NCBI GenBank assembly: GCA_001768565.1
Contig: MEOE01000019.1
Coordinates: 37,094-101,093, forward strand
Source of the DNA: Bacteroidetes bacterium GWF2_33_16
Lineage (GTDB): Bacteria; Bacteroidota; Bacteroidia; Bacteroidales; UBA12077
Length of the DNA: 64,000 nucleotides
Direction: 5' to 3'
This document shows positions 1-9,144 of the stretch, piece after piece. Position 1 is the stretch's first letter; the number at the start of each line of letters is the position of its first letter. The notes under the pieces are model-generated. The model ran no database searches. It was not told where the DNA came from and saw only the letters and a program-made list of their open reading frames with translations. The position numbers and the translations under genes were made by a program.

Positions 1-163
1 GAAGTTCAACAATACGAATTGCTTCACTAAAAGGTAAAAAAAACGGGAAGTTTACAATTATACCCTTGATTGGACGAATAGAAATGCTAATGGCCCTTGA
101 ACGCTTGTTTCTTTTAAATTTTACATCTCCGATTCCTTCAAATGGAATGATTTTTTCTACCAT
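1..163 (-). CDS. YgjP-like (DUF45/M48-type) metal-dependent hydrolase, N-terminal fragment
   Basis: This is the first 54 codons of a gene that runs out of the window on the left. The reverse strand opens with ATG at 163 and reads MVEKIIPFEGIGDVKFKR, followed by a KRSRAISISIRP stretch. That is the usual start of YgjP-like proteins: a beta-rich N-terminal region before the zinc-binding HExxH domain, which lies outside the window. The family consists of predicted cytosolic metal-dependent hydrolases of poorly known substrate. The start lies 12 bases after the stop of the upstream hybrid kinase, so the two are probably cotranscribed. The family call rests only on the N-terminal region, and the catalytic motif cannot be checked here. 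Confidence 0.65.
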   Translation of the reverse strand, partial: MVEKIIPFEGIGDVKFKRNKRSRAISISIRPIKGIIVNFPFFLPFSEAIRIVEL

Positions 164-175
164 TAAAACAAAAAT

Positions 176-3019
176 TTATTTATTAAGAAACTTCGATATT
201 TTATTCAAAAGCAGATTAATCTCAATGGGCTTAATTATATAATCATCATATCCCAGGTCGATTATTTCCTGTCGGTCGGTTTCCATTGCATATGCCGTTT
301 GTGCAATAATGGGTATTTGTATTCCTTTAAGTTTTAATTGTTTCAAAGCTTCATGTCCATTTAAAATAGGCATTTGAATATCCATTAAAATCAGATCAAA
401 GTCCGGTGTTTTATCAACATTATCGAGAACTTCTTTACCATCTTTAGCCCAGGTTATTTGAGCATTGGTTCTTTCAAGTACTGCTTCTAGAAACTTAAAA
501 TTAGTAACAGCATCTTCAGCTATTAAGATTCGTTTATTTTTCCAATTATTCTGTGATATTATGTCTGGTTTTGCATCCTGTTCTGTACTAATTTTTGCTG
601 AATCTTCAAACGGTATCGAAAAATAAAACGAAGAACCAACTCCTGTTTCTGATTCAAACCACATTTTACCCCCAAGATTCTCAATTAATTTTTTAGAAAT
701 AGATAGCCCTAATCCGGTTCCCCCATATTTCCTTGTATCAGATTCATCGGCCTGTCTGAAGGGTTTTACAACAAAAGGTTTTTTCTCTTCTGGAATGCCA
801 ATGCCGGTGTCTTTTACAAAGCAAATTAAGGTTGACTCCTGCGTATAATAACCAAATTCAATTTTTCCTTGTTCAGTAAATTTTAGAGAGTTATCGAGCA
901 AGTGCGAAAAAACTTGTTTAAATCTTTTGGGATCTGTATTTACTATAAAATCTTTATTGGGAAAACCTTTTTTAGCATATAAACGAATGTTTTTTATTTC
1001 ATTCGATTTCTTATGTTCCTCGAAACTCATTAATAGTTCATCGATTATTGTATTGATATTCGTATTTATTTTATTAATTGATAATTGCTCCGCTTCAAGT
1101 TTCGATACATCAATAATATCATCAATAATAGTAAGTAAATTATAAGCACTTTTATCAATTATATTTAAATATTCAATCCTGTCCTCCACAGGAAGACTTG
1201 GATTTTTAATTAAAGTTGAAAAACCAATAATGGCATTCATTGGGGTACGAATTTCGTGCGACATATTGGTTAAAAACGAGGTTTTTAATCTATCGGATTC
1301 CTCTGCTCTTAATTTTGCTTCACTTAAAGATTGTTCGGTTAATTTCTGTTGTGAGATATCTCTATAAATGATATAAGTTCCTATTTTACCCTGTTTATTA
1401 ATGATTGGTGTTGCAAGAATAGACACATAAATTCTTTTACCATCCTTGCACATCCTTATAGTTTCAATAGATACATTTGAGCCGCTTTCGGTTCGCTGAA
1501 AATTTTCTTTTGCCTCATCTATAAGTTCCGGTGGAACAATAAAATCATCAACATTTTTATGATGAATTTCAGTTTTTGTAAAACCAAATAATTTTGTAAA
1601 TTCTTTGTTAACCCGAATAACATTCCCACTATTTCCTGTTAAAACAATTGCTTCTGGAGCACTTTCGAAAAGACCCTCGAAATATACCTCTTCCTCAATT
1701 TTCAATAATTGAGTCTTCTTCATTTCTCTCACCATATTATTAGCCGAGTTGGCAAGTGATTTAAATTCAGAAAAATAAATTTTCTTTTCATCAATTAAGA
1801 TAAAATCATGCGAGGCCTTCTTAAAAAAATGTAGAAACGATTCAATGCTACTATTTGCTTTTTTGGATATATAAAATGAAAAAAATGACAATAGAAAGAG
1901 GATAGTCAACAAAACTGAAAGAATAATAATTATATCTTTCTGGATGGTTTTTATTAATGTGTCTTTATACTGCTTTAGTGTTGAATCAATTTCGTCTGTA
2001 TATACTCCTGCACCCACCATCCATTGCCATTCAGGGATTCCTTTAACAAAAGACATTTTTTTGGTAATTTCTGTGGTCGTAAGTTTTCTCCAGGAGTAAT
2101 AAATATAATCACCTTCGGGATTTTTAACAGCATTTCTTTCTTCTTGTATTACTTTAACTCCGGTTGGATCTTCAAGCTCCCATAAGTTCTTATTAATTGC
2201 TACAAGAGCACCATCAGTGATCAGAGCATCACCATTATATGTATTTATAAAAATGTAACCCTCTTTTCCATACCGTATTTTCGAAATCCTATCGAGAACA
2301 TCTTTCTGAACATCCTTAGTAAAATCATCAATATACTCTCCTGTTCCGATGTACCAATCATAAGGAGTAAATAACTTGACATAAGATATTTTTTGTGCAG
2401 ATTGATTTTCTTTTCCTGGTTTTTTCCAATAGCCATGACAAAACCCCTCGCCATATGTTTTAACTACAGATATTTCATCACGAACAATAAAATTACCCAT
2501 ATCGTCCTGTAAATCGAAAAGATTTTTTCCTTCGCTCGAAATTTCTCCCGGATATAATATTTCAATGCCGGTAAGTGATCCGATAAAATAATAGCCTCTT
2601 CCATTATTAAATCTTATTGGACGAAGAGCATCAATTATTAGTTTCTTGATTTCGGCCTGACTTTTTTGATTTTTATTCTCATTATATAGGTTTTGGGCAA
2701 TGCTAAACCCTTCGTAAGTTCTGTTTTTTAAAAGTTCTTTTAAAGCATTATCAGTTTGATGCCTCCTATAATTAATAAAATCTATTGCATCAAGAGTCTC
2801 CTTTTTTATAAACTTTTTCTGGGTTTCCAGATAGTCTTGTTGTACACGATGGCTCTCTTCTTTATATGCTGTATACTTCTGAAAAATCCAAAAATAGCCT
2901 ATAACAAGAAAAAAAAGCACAACTAAAAAATAAGTTTCGAACAGTAAAACGCCTACTAATTTTCGTTCTTTACCAGAAAATAATCTGAAATATTTGAAAT
3001 TTGGCTTTTTGGCTTTCAT
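176..3019 (-). CDS. Cache-domain hybrid sensor histidine kinase with receiver domain
   Basis: A 947-residue membrane sensor kinase. A transmembrane segment at about residues 21-45 is followed by two tandem Cache-type modules (about 50-350). Each has a GxGYxFI segment and a WYIGTGEY- or WMVGAGVY-type end, typical of small-molecule-binding periplasmic Cache_2 domains. A second membrane helix lies near 360-385. A PAS domain (about 450-560), a HisKA domain with phospho-acceptor His588 in the SHEIRTP motif, a HATPase with GIGIP and GGTGLGLS boxes, and a C-terminal receiver with Asp880 follow. There is no DNA-binding output, so the signal must pass to a phosphotransfer partner or stay internal. A YgjP-like gene follows after 12 bases. 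The ligand cannot be predicted; organic acids are common for the family. Confidence 0.9.
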   Translation of the reverse strand: MKAKKPNFKYFRLFSGKERKLVGVLLFETYFLVVLFFLVIGYFWIFQKYTAYKEESHRVQQDYLETQKKFIKKETLDAIDFINYRRHQTDNALKELLKNRTYEGFSIAQNLYNENKNQKSQAEIKKLIIDALRPIRFNNGRGYYFIGSLTGIEILYPGEISSEGKNLFDLQDDMGNFIVRDEISVVKTYGEGFCHGYWKKPGKENQSAQKISYVKLFTPYDWYIGTGEYIDDFTKDVQKDVLDRISKIRYGKEGYIFINTYNGDALITDGALVAINKNLWELEDPTGVKVIQEERNAVKNPEGDYIYYSWRKLTTTEITKKMSFVKGIPEWQWMVGAGVYTDEIDSTLKQYKDTLIKTIQKDIIIILSVLLTILFLLSFFSFYISKKANSSIESFLHFFKKASHDFILIDEKKIYFSEFKSLANSANNMVREMKKTQLLKIEEEVYFEGLFESAPEAIVLTGNSGNVIRVNKEFTKLFGFTKTEIHHKNVDDFIVPPELIDEAKENFQRTESGSNVSIETIRMCKDGKRIYVSILATPIINKQGKIGTYIIYRDISQQKLTEQSLSEAKLRAEESDRLKTSFLTNMSHEIRTPMNAIIGFSTLIKNPSLPVEDRIEYLNIIDKSAYNLLTIIDDIIDVSKLEAEQLSINKINTNINTIIDELLMSFEEHKKSNEIKNIRLYAKKGFPNKDFIVNTDPKRFKQVFSHLLDNSLKFTEQGKIEFGYYTQESTLICFVKDTGIGIPEEKKPFVVKPFRQADESDTRKYGGTGLGLSISKKLIENLGGKMWFESETGVGSSFYFSIPFEDSAKISTEQDAKPDIISQNNWKNKRILIAEDAVTNFKFLEAVLERTNAQITWAKDGKEVLDNVDKTPDFDLILMDIQMPILNGHEALKQLKLKGIQIPIIAQTAYAMETDRQEIIDLGYDDYIIKPIEINLLLNKISKFLNK

Positions 3020-3118
3020 AGTTTAAATCAAAGTTCAATAATAGGGATAATTATTTACTTTCTGAAAATGAATACTAAAAAAGTAAATAGTATTTTATAA
3101 CCAAATGGTTTTCTTAAA

Positions 3119-3149
3119 TTTGATGCGTAAAAATGACAATATAAATTTG
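3119..3149 (+). promoter_or_regulatory. Bacteroidetes-type promoter of the efflux adaptor gene
   Basis: TTTG at 3119-3122 and TAAATTTG at 3142-3149 are separated by 19 bases. This is the spacing and sequence of the Bacteroidetes -33/-7 promoter. It would start a transcript about 45 bases before the ATG at 3200. A second TAAATTTG at 3115-3122 overlaps the -33 box. Confidence 0.65.
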
Positions 3150-3199
3150 TATAAATTTACAAAATAGGTAGAACAAAGTAAATTTCTAATCGAAATACA

Positions 3200-4516
3200 A
3201 TGAAAAACAATAAATTACTTCAATATCTGATAATTGCAGCAGTATTATTAATTATAGTTGCTGTAATAGGTAAAAAGGCTGGTTGGTTTGGTGGCGAAGT
3301 TTTAATAAAAGTGAGTGTAGAAAAACCGGAAAAGAGAGAGATTAATGAATTGGTGACAGCAAGTGGTAAGGTACAACCTGAAACGGAAGTGAAAATATCA
3401 CCTGATGTTTCTGGTGAAATTGTTGAGCTAAATATTGCTGAGGGAGATGATGTTCAAAAAGGAGATTTATTGCTTAAAATAAAACCCGATATTTATTTGT
3501 CGGCTGTAGATCGCACAAGAGCTTCAGTTAATTCTACCAAAGCCAACTATGCAAACTCGCAATCAATGTTAGAACAGGTTGTAAGCAAACATAACCAAAC
3601 CCAAAAATCATTTGAACGAAGCAAAATACTTTGGGAACAAAAAACTATTTCAGAAGCAGATTATGAGGCAGCTCTTTCAGCATTCGAAATGATACAGTCT
3701 GAACTTGAAGCAGCAAAGAAGTCGGTTGAAGCAGCTAAATATGCAGTGCAAAGTGCTGATGCTACCTTAAAAGAGGCCGAAGAGAATCTGAAAAAAACTA
3801 CGATATATGCTCCCATGAGTGGAACAATTTCAAAGTTAAATGTAGAAAAGGGAGAACGTGTTGTGGGAACAATGCAAATGCCCGGAACTGAGATACTTCG
3901 AATCGCAGACCTCAATCGAATGGAAGTAAAAGTAGAAGTAAACGAAAATGATATCATTAAGGTTAAACTTAATGACACTGCATTTATTGAGATTGATGCA
4001 TATTTGGGGGAATCTTTTAAGGGGATTGTTACTGAAATAGCCAATTCTGCAAATGTTTCAGGAATGTCAGTTGATCAGGTTACCAGCTTTGATGTAAAGG
4101 TGTTGTTATTAAAAGAATCATACGAACATCTAAAAAATAAAGGCAAATTAAATCCTTTTCGCCCCGGAATGTCTGCTTCGGTTGATATTCAAACAAATAC
4201 CAAACAAGGTATTTTAACAATTCCTATTCAGGCTGTTACCACAAGAGTTGATTCGGTTGAGATAAAAGGAGAAATGCAGCTTGAAAAATCAAACAACGAA
4301 GCCAAAGAAATGGTGTTTGTTATTGCTGGTGATTCAGTTGTTTTACAACCTGTTAAAACGGGTATTCAGGACAATAAATATATTGAGATAGTTTCAGGTC
4401 TAAGCCCAGAAGATCAAGTTGTAATAGCTCCATATAGTGCCATTTCGCGGAAACTTAAGAAAGGCTCAAAAGTTACCATAGTTGATAAGGACAAATTATT
4501 CGAAGAAAAAGACTAA
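3200..4516 (+). CDS. HlyD/MacA-type periplasmic adaptor subunit of an efflux pump
   Basis: A 438-residue membrane fusion protein. An N-terminal anchor helix (about 9-25) is followed by a lipoyl-like half domain (KISPDVSGEIVELNI, with a GDDVQKGDLLLKI end). A long helical hairpin rich in Ala, Lys and Glu (about 95-200) comes next, then the second lipoyl half (TIYAPMSGTISKLNV), a beta-barrel domain and a membrane-proximal domain. Such proteins link an inner-membrane ABC or RND pump to a TolC channel in the periplasm. No pump or TolC gene lies in this window, so the partner and substrate are unknown. The gene has its own promoter at 3119-3149. tsaB starts 35 bases after its stop, a neighbourhood I recall as common in Bacteroidota. 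Confidence 0.85.
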   Translation: MKNNKLLQYLIIAAVLLIIVAVIGKKAGWFGGEVLIKVSVEKPEKREINELVTASGKVQPETEVKISPDVSGEIVELNIAEGDDVQKGDLLLKIKPDIYLSAVDRTRASVNSTKANYANSQSMLEQVVSKHNQTQKSFERSKILWEQKTISEADYEAALSAFEMIQSELEAAKKSVEAAKYAVQSADATLKEAEENLKKTTIYAPMSGTISKLNVEKGERVVGTMQMPGTEILRIADLNRMEVKVEVNENDIIKVKLNDTAFIEIDAYLGESFKGIVTEIANSANVSGMSVDQVTSFDVKVLLLKESYEHLKNKGKLNPFRPGMSASVDIQTNTKQGILTIPIQAVTTRVDSVEIKGEMQLEKSNNEAKEMVFVIAGDSVVLQPVKTGIQDNKYIEIVSGLSPEDQVVIAPYSAISRKLKKGSKVTIVDKDKLFEEKD

Positions 4517-4551
4517 TTTCGACTCGTTAAAACAATGAAGAGCTTTAATTT

Positions 4552-5268
4552 ATGGCATTAATTCTTACAATTGAAACATCTACCCGAGTTTGTTCTGTTG
4601 CCCTTTCTGACAACGGAAAGATCATTAGTAAAAAAGAGAGTAATGATGAAAAATCACATGCAAAATTACTTACTCTTTTTATTGATGATGTGCTAAAAGA
4701 ATCATCTGTTAATTATAATCAACTAGATGCAATTGCAGTAAGCAAAGGACCAGGTTCGTATACAGGTTTGCGTATTGGCGTTTCTGTCGCAAAGGGATTA
4801 TGCTATGCTCTTGACAAACCATTAATAGCAATTAATACTCTTCAGTTAATGTGTTTTGGCGTAATTCGCAGAGTTAGTTTGGGAGATCTTCAATTAGATG
4901 GATTCTCCGATGCAATTTTAGTACCAATGATTGATGCAAGAAGAATGGAGGTTTATACCGCTTTATATAATTCTAAAGCCGAGAAGATAAGGGATGTAAC
5001 TGCCGAAATTATAACTGAAAATTCATTTTATGAATTGCTCAAAATAAAAAAACTAATATGCTTTGGTGATGGAGCACAAAAGGCAAAAGAAGTAATTGAG
5101 CATTCAAACCTTATCTATATTGCAGATGTTACTCCATTAGCAATTGATATGGTAACTTTGTCTGATATAGCCTTTAGTCAGCAACATTTCGAAAACACCG
5201 CTTACTTTGAGCCATTTTACCTTAAAGATTTCGTTGCTACTATTCCCAAAAAGAATATCTTTAGTTAA
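4552..5268 (+). CDS. tsaB: TsaB, tRNA threonylcarbamoyladenosine (t6A37) synthesis complex subunit
   Basis: A 238-residue ASKHA-fold protein. The N-terminus LILTIETSTRVCSVAL and the KGPGSYTGLRIGVS motif near residues 64-80 are diagnostic of TsaB. In bacteria TsaB dimerises with TsaD and, together with TsaE and the threonylcarbamoyl-AMP synthase TsaC, modifies A37 of ANN-decoding tRNAs. TsaB has lost the metal-binding residues of TsaD and acts as scaffold. The partner genes are not in the window. The gene lies 35 bases after the efflux adaptor and 39 bases before the DUF3108 gene, so it probably sits in a loose operon. The length is normal for the family (about 225-240 residues). Confidence 0.92.
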   Translation: MALILTIETSTRVCSVALSDNGKIISKKESNDEKSHAKLLTLFIDDVLKESSVNYNQLDAIAVSKGPGSYTGLRIGVSVAKGLCYALDKPLIAINTLQLMCFGVIRRVSLGDLQLDGFSDAILVPMIDARRMEVYTALYNSKAEKIRDVTAEIITENSFYELLKIKKLICFGDGAQKAKEVIEHSNLIYIADVTPLAIDMVTLSDIAFSQQHFENTAYFEPFYLKDFVATIPKKNIFS

Positions 5269-5307
5269 TTTGCATACAATTTGTTTTAATTGTTTTAAAC
5301 AATTTTA

Positions 5308-6087
5308 ATGAAGAAAGTTATAAAAATAGGTATACTGGTTTTATTTATAAGCTTGGTAACAAAACCCATCGGAAGCCAGAATAATGCTTCGAAAAGCGCT
5401 TTTATACCAGGAGAAACATTAAAGTATATTGCGTATTTTGGACTAATAAATGCAGGAACAGCCACCTTGCATATAAAGGACTCGGTTTACCTGGGGGAAA
5501 ATGTTTTTCATGCAATAGCAGAAGCTAAAACCATTGGACTTGCAAATAAATTATATAAAGTACGCGATATTTACGAAAGCCTTTTTGATACTTTATCTGG
5601 ACTGCCTTATTTCTCTATTCGCAACATAAGAGAAGGAGGGTATAAATATTATAATGAGGTTCAGTTTTTTCACGATGAGAATAAGTTAATTAGCAAAAAA
5701 TCGGGCGAAAAAGATGTTCCTGAGAATATTCTCGATATGCTTTCGGCATTTTATTATATGCGAAATGCAATGTTTAATAAAATTAAAAAAGTTGGCGATG
5801 CTGTAGTTTTAGATACTTATTTTGCCGACGAAATTTTCCCTTTAAAAATGAGATATGTTGGCGATGAAAAAGTAAAAACAAAAATGGGGAAATTTATAGC
5901 TATGAAATTTTCTCCTGTAGTTGAGCCAGGAAGAGTTTTTGACTCGGAAGATGATGTTACCATATGGATTTCAAAAGACAAGAATTATATCCCATTGCAA
6001 ATAAGGATTGATCTAGTTATAGGATCCATTAAATGTGATTTGATTGAATATTCTGGATTAAAACATGAGTTGGTTCAAATAAAATAG
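5308..6087 (+). CDS. DUF3108 domain-containing exported protein
   Basis: A 259-residue protein with an N-terminal signal peptide (hydrophobic stretch about 5-20). The sequence IPGETLKYIAYFGLINAGTA marks the start of the DUF3108 domain. A strongly beta pattern runs to the C-terminus, ending in a region around IWISKDKNYIPLQIRID. DUF3108 proteins are periplasmic beta-sandwich proteins of unknown function in Gram-negative bacteria. The gene follows tsaB by 39 bases. A separate promoter for efp lies beyond it, so it probably ends the adaptor-tsaB transcript. No catalytic residues can be suggested. Confidence 0.8.
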   Translation: MKKVIKIGILVLFISLVTKPIGSQNNASKSAFIPGETLKYIAYFGLINAGTATLHIKDSVYLGENVFHAIAEAKTIGLANKLYKVRDIYESLFDTLSGLPYFSIRNIREGGYKYYNEVQFFHDENKLISKKSGEKDVPENILDMLSAFYYMRNAMFNKIKKVGDAVVLDTYFADEIFPLKMRYVGDEKVKTKMGKFIAMKFSPVVEPGRVFDSEDDVTIWISKDKNYIPLQIRIDLVIGSIKCDLIEYSGLKHELVQIK

Positions 6088-6150
6088 TAAGTACTAAAAA
6101 AAAATATTGCAAATTGCTTTTTTTTAGATAGTTATTTTAATGATTTACAC

Positions 6151-6158
6151 TATTTTTG
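6151..6158 (+). promoter_or_regulatory. efp: -7 element of the efp promoter
   Basis: TATTTTTG matches TAnnTTTG and lies about 30 bases before the efp start codon at 6189, in a 101-base gap. No clear TTTG is seen 19-21 bases upstream, so only the -7 part is supported. Confidence 0.5.
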
Positions 6159-6188
6159 CATCCTAAAATTGTAAAAAAATAATTTTTT

Positions 6189-6755
6189 ATGGCAACAACA
6201 GCAGACTTTAAAAACGGATTATGTTTAGAGTATAATAATGATTTATATACGATTGTTCAGTTTCAGCATGTTAAACCCGGTAAAGGAGCAGCTTTTGTAA
6301 GAACAAAGCTAAAAAACCTAAAAACAGGTAAGGTTATTGAGAATACTTTTAATGCCGGAGTTAAAATCAATGTTCAGCGAATTGAACGTCGCCCATATCA
6401 GTTCCTTTATACTGATGATCTAGGGTATCATTTTATGCATCTCGAAACATTTGAACAGGTTTCGTTCGATAAAGAGTTAATTAATGCTCCCGATTTATTA
6501 AAAGAAGGACAAAGCGTTGAAGTTGTTTATCATGCAGATACAGAAACTCCTTTATATTGCGAGTTACCCCCTTTTGTTGAGCTAGAGGTAACATATACCG
6601 AACCCGGACTAAAAGGAGATACGGCATCTAGTAATACACTTAAACCAGCCACAGTTGATACTGGAGCAACAGTAATGGTTCCTCTTTTTATTGTTACCGG
6701 AGAAAAGATAAAAGTTGATACACGCGATAAGTCATATAGCGAAAGAGTGAAATAA
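6189..6755 (+). CDS. efp: Translation elongation factor P
   Basis: A 188-residue protein with the three-domain EF-P layout. The N-terminal KOW-like domain carries the tip loop [11 protein letters not shown], then two OB-fold domains follow, ending in the family signature [20 protein letters not shown] binds between the P and E sites of the ribosome and relieves stalling at polyproline. The tip residue, modified by beta-lysylation or other routes in some bacteria, is Lys32 here. No epmA, epmB or earP gene is visible nearby. The gene has its own -7 element at 6151. A deoxyhypusine-synthase-like gene lies about 1.4 kb downstream on the other strand; see the findings. Confidence 0.96.
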   Translation: MATTADFKNGLCLEYNNDLYTIVQFQHVKPGKGAAFVRTKLKNLKTGKVIENTFNAGVKINVQRIERRPYQFLYTDDLGYHFMHLETFEQVSFDKELINAPDLLKEGQSVEVVYHADTETPLYCELPPFVELEVTYTEPGLKGDTASSNTLKPATVDTGATVMVPLFIVTGEKIKVDTRDKSYSERVK

Positions 6756-6818
6756 TATTTTCATTTAATTAGTATTTTTTATATATTTATTCAGAATACA
6801 AATTAAAGCTTCTGAAAA

Positions 6819-8057
6819 ATGGATATTTCGAGCAAAGCATCAATAAACAGATTAAAGCTTTCAACATTTAAGCTAAATACATTGCTTGCTATTACCAAAG
6901 CGATAAACGCAAATCTTTCAACTGATGAATTGCTTAAAAGCTATGAGAAAATCCTTAAAGAAGATTTAAATATTGGCAAAATCCTGATTTTTAAATTTGA
7001 TAAAACATGGCATCTCATTTTAAGCTCAGGATGTTCTGACGAAATTATTGAACAAATAAGTGTAGAAAAGGACCTGATTGAGCATAAAGAAATTTCTTTT
7101 ATAACAGCCTCTCCAAATCCATCACTTCGGGTATTTGATAATATAATACCTGTTTTTAACAATAATGTTCCTATCGCATTTGTGTTAATTGGCGATATTG
7201 AGGAGGAAAGTGAAGGCGTAAGCCCTACAATAAAACATTTGCATTTTATTCAAACTTTATCAAATATTATTATTGTTGCTATCGAGAATATTCGATTGTA
7301 TAAAGAGTCGTTACGCCAGGAAGCCCTAAAAAAGGAGCTTGAGCTTGCAAAAAAAATGCAGGCTATGCTTATTCCTGAAAACGACCTTTTACCTCATAAT
7401 GATAAAATATTTGTATCAACTTTTTATCATCCTCACCTCGAGGTTGGTGGTGATTATTATGATTTTATTAAACTAAGTGAGGATGAGTTTGGATTTTGTA
7501 TAGCTGATGTTTCAGGAAAAGGAATCTCTGCTGCACTTCTAATGTCTAATTTTCAAGCTAATTTGCAGGCTCTTTTTACTTCTGGTGCAAGCTTACCGGA
7601 TTTATTAAAAAAACTGAACGAGCGTGTTATGGCCAGTGCAAAGGGAGAAAAGTTTATAACCTTGTTTATTGGAAAATACAGCTACAAAACAAACAGACTG
7701 GATTACGTAAATGCAGGACATAATCAACCCTTGTTTTATAAAGTTAAAGATAAAGAGCTTGTCTTTTTAAGCGAAGGATGTGTTGGAATGGGAATGCTCG
7801 ATGAAATTCCTGGTATTATTCAAGGGTCAATAATTATTGATCAAAGATCCAAACTTTTTTGCTATACAGATGGATTGGTAGAGCTTACTGACGAAGATGG
7901 AGTTACTTTTGGAACCGAAGAGGTTGAGAAATGTCTCACAAACGAAGACGAAATAGATCAAAATATTAATGGAATAATTAAAAGCCAGAAAATTCTTGAA
8001 GGGAGCATTGCTATTTTCGACGATATTTCTATTATTGGAATTGAGTTCTATTCCTAG
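6819..8057 (+). CDS. GAF-SpoIIE/RsbU-type serine phosphatase
   Basis: A 412-residue cytosolic protein. The first 180 residues look like a GAF-type sensory domain with no membrane helix. A linker helix ending LAKKMQAMLIPE is typical of RsbU-like proteins. The PP2C-type SpoIIE catalytic domain follows, with the metal-binding motifs GGDYYDF, ADVSGKGISAALLM, NAGHNQPLFY and TDGLVEL all present. Such phosphatases dephosphorylate anti-sigma-factor antagonists in partner-switching pathways. No STAS or anti-sigma kinase gene lies beside it, so the target is unknown. It follows efp by 63 bases and ends at a strong hairpin terminator at 8064-8098. Confidence 0.88.
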   Translation: MDISSKASINRLKLSTFKLNTLLAITKAINANLSTDELLKSYEKILKEDLNIGKILIFKFDKTWHLILSSGCSDEIIEQISVEKDLIEHKEISFITASPNPSLRVFDNIIPVFNNNVPIAFVLIGDIEEESEGVSPTIKHLHFIQTLSNIIIVAIENIRLYKESLRQEALKKELELAKKMQAMLIPENDLLPHNDKIFVSTFYHPHLEVGGDYYDFIKLSEDEFGFCIADVSGKGISAALLMSNFQANLQALFTSGASLPDLLKKLNERVMASAKGEKFITLFIGKYSYKTNRLDYVNAGHNQPLFYKVKDKELVFLSEGCVGMGMLDEIPGIIQGSIIIDQRSKLFCYTDGLVELTDEDGVTFGTEEVEKCLTNEDEIDQNINGIIKSQKILEGSIAIFDDISIIGIEFYS

Positions 8058-8063
8058 AATAAA

Positions 8064-8098
8064 ACAAAAAAGACCCCAAAAAACAAGGGTCTTTTTTT
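8064..8098. terminator. Bidirectional intrinsic terminator
   Basis: AAAAAGACCC and GGGTCTTTTT form a 10-bp stem around a loop of about 11 bases, with T-runs on both strands. It lies between the convergent RsbU-like gene and the polyamine operon and can serve both. Confidence 0.85.
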
Positions 8099-8115
8099 AT
8101 AGTATTTTTCTTATT

Positions 8116-9090
8116 TTACCAGTTTAGCAGCCAGGCAAAAATTAACGGAGCAACAATCGTGGCATCCGATTCAACAATATATTTTGGCGTATTAATATCC
8201 AACTTTCCCCAGGTAATTTTTTCATTTGGCACCGCACCTGAATATGAACCATAACTAGTTGTAGAATCAGAAATCTGGCAGAAATAGCTCCAGAAAGGAA
8301 TTTCATGCATTTCCATATCCTGGTAAAGCATTGGTACAACACAAATAGGGAAATCGCCGGCAATACCACCACCAATCTGAAAAAATCCAACGCCTTTTCC
8401 TCCTGAATTTTTAATGTACCAATCAGCAAGTGTTGTCATGTACTCAATACCTGATTTCATGGTTGAGGGTTTAAGATCGCCTTTAATACAATATGAAGCA
8501 AAAATATTACCCATGGTGCTGTCTTCCCATCCAGGTACTATAATTGGCAGGTTTTTCTCTGCTGCAGCTATCATCCACGAGTTTTTGGGATCTATTTCGT
8601 AATATTGCTCCAAAACTCCCGAAAGAATCATTTTATACATATATTCATGTGGGAAATATCTTTCTCCTTTATCATTGGCTTCTTTCCACAATTTGTAAAT
8701 ATGTTTTTGCAATCTTCTGAATGCTTCTTCTTCGGGAATGCAGGTATCTGTTACTCTGTTTAATCCTTTTTCCAATAGCTCCCATTCTTGTTCTGGTGTA
8801 AGGTCTCGATAGTTTGGAACTCTTTTGTAATGACTATGAGCAACAAGATTCATTAAATCCTCTTCGAGATTTGCTCCTGTACACGAAATAATTTGTACTT
8901 TATCCTGACGAATCATTTCGGCCAAACTTTTTCCCAATTCCGCCGTACTCATTGCTCCAGCTAAGGTAATCATCATTTTTCCACCCTCGGCAAGATGGGT
9001 CTCATATCCTTTGGCTGCATCTTTTAATGCGGCTGAGTTAAAATGCAAATAATGATCTTCGATAAATTGAGATATTGTATTTCTTTTCAT
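8116..9090 (-). CDS. Deoxyhypusine-synthase-like enzyme, probably a polyamine (homospermidine-type) synthase
   Basis: A 324-residue member of the deoxyhypusine synthase family. It has an NAD-binding Rossmann-like core with a GAMSTAELG segment and an IIVPGWEDSTMGN block. The GAVPNEKITWGKL motif places Lys296 at the position of the catalytic lysine that forms the imine with the aminobutyl group in eukaryotic DHS. Bacteria lack eIF5A, so protein modification is unlikely. Family members in bacteria can transfer the aminobutyl group of spermidine to putrescine to give homospermidine. It is the last gene of an operon after arginine decarboxylase and agmatinase, 54 bases after the latter, which supports a polyamine role. 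A possible extra -7 element lies in that gap. The exact product is not determined by sequence. Confidence 0.82.
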   Translation of the reverse strand: MKRNTISQFIEDHYLHFNSAALKDAAKGYETHLAEGGKMMITLAGAMSTAELGKSLAEMIRQDKVQIISCTGANLEEDLMNLVAHSHYKRVPNYRDLTPEQEWELLEKGLNRVTDTCIPEEEAFRRLQKHIYKLWKEANDKGERYFPHEYMYKMILSGVLEQYYEIDPKNSWMIAAAEKNLPIIVPGWEDSTMGNIFASYCIKGDLKPSTMKSGIEYMTTLADWYIKNSGGKGVGFFQIGGGIAGDFPICVVPMLYQDMEMHEIPFWSYFCQISDSTTSYGSYSGAVPNEKITWGKLDINTPKYIVESDATIVAPLIFAWLLNW

Positions 9091-9120
9091 ATTTAATAAG
9101 TTTTAAATTGTTCTTAGCCC

Positions 9121-9128
9121 CAAAAATA
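9121..9128 (-). promoter_or_regulatory. Possible internal -7 element before the DHS-like gene
   Basis: On the reverse strand TATTTTTG lies about 30 bases before the start codon at 9090. There is no matching -33 box, so this is weak evidence for independent expression of the last operon gene. Confidence 0.3.
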
Positions 9129-9144
9129 CTTTGTGGTTAATTGG

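Noticed and set aside
3061..3100. Imperfect inverted repeat in the divergent spacer before the efflux adaptor
   Set aside because: The arms are A/T only and the loop is long; there is no sign of a binding site beyond the promoter.
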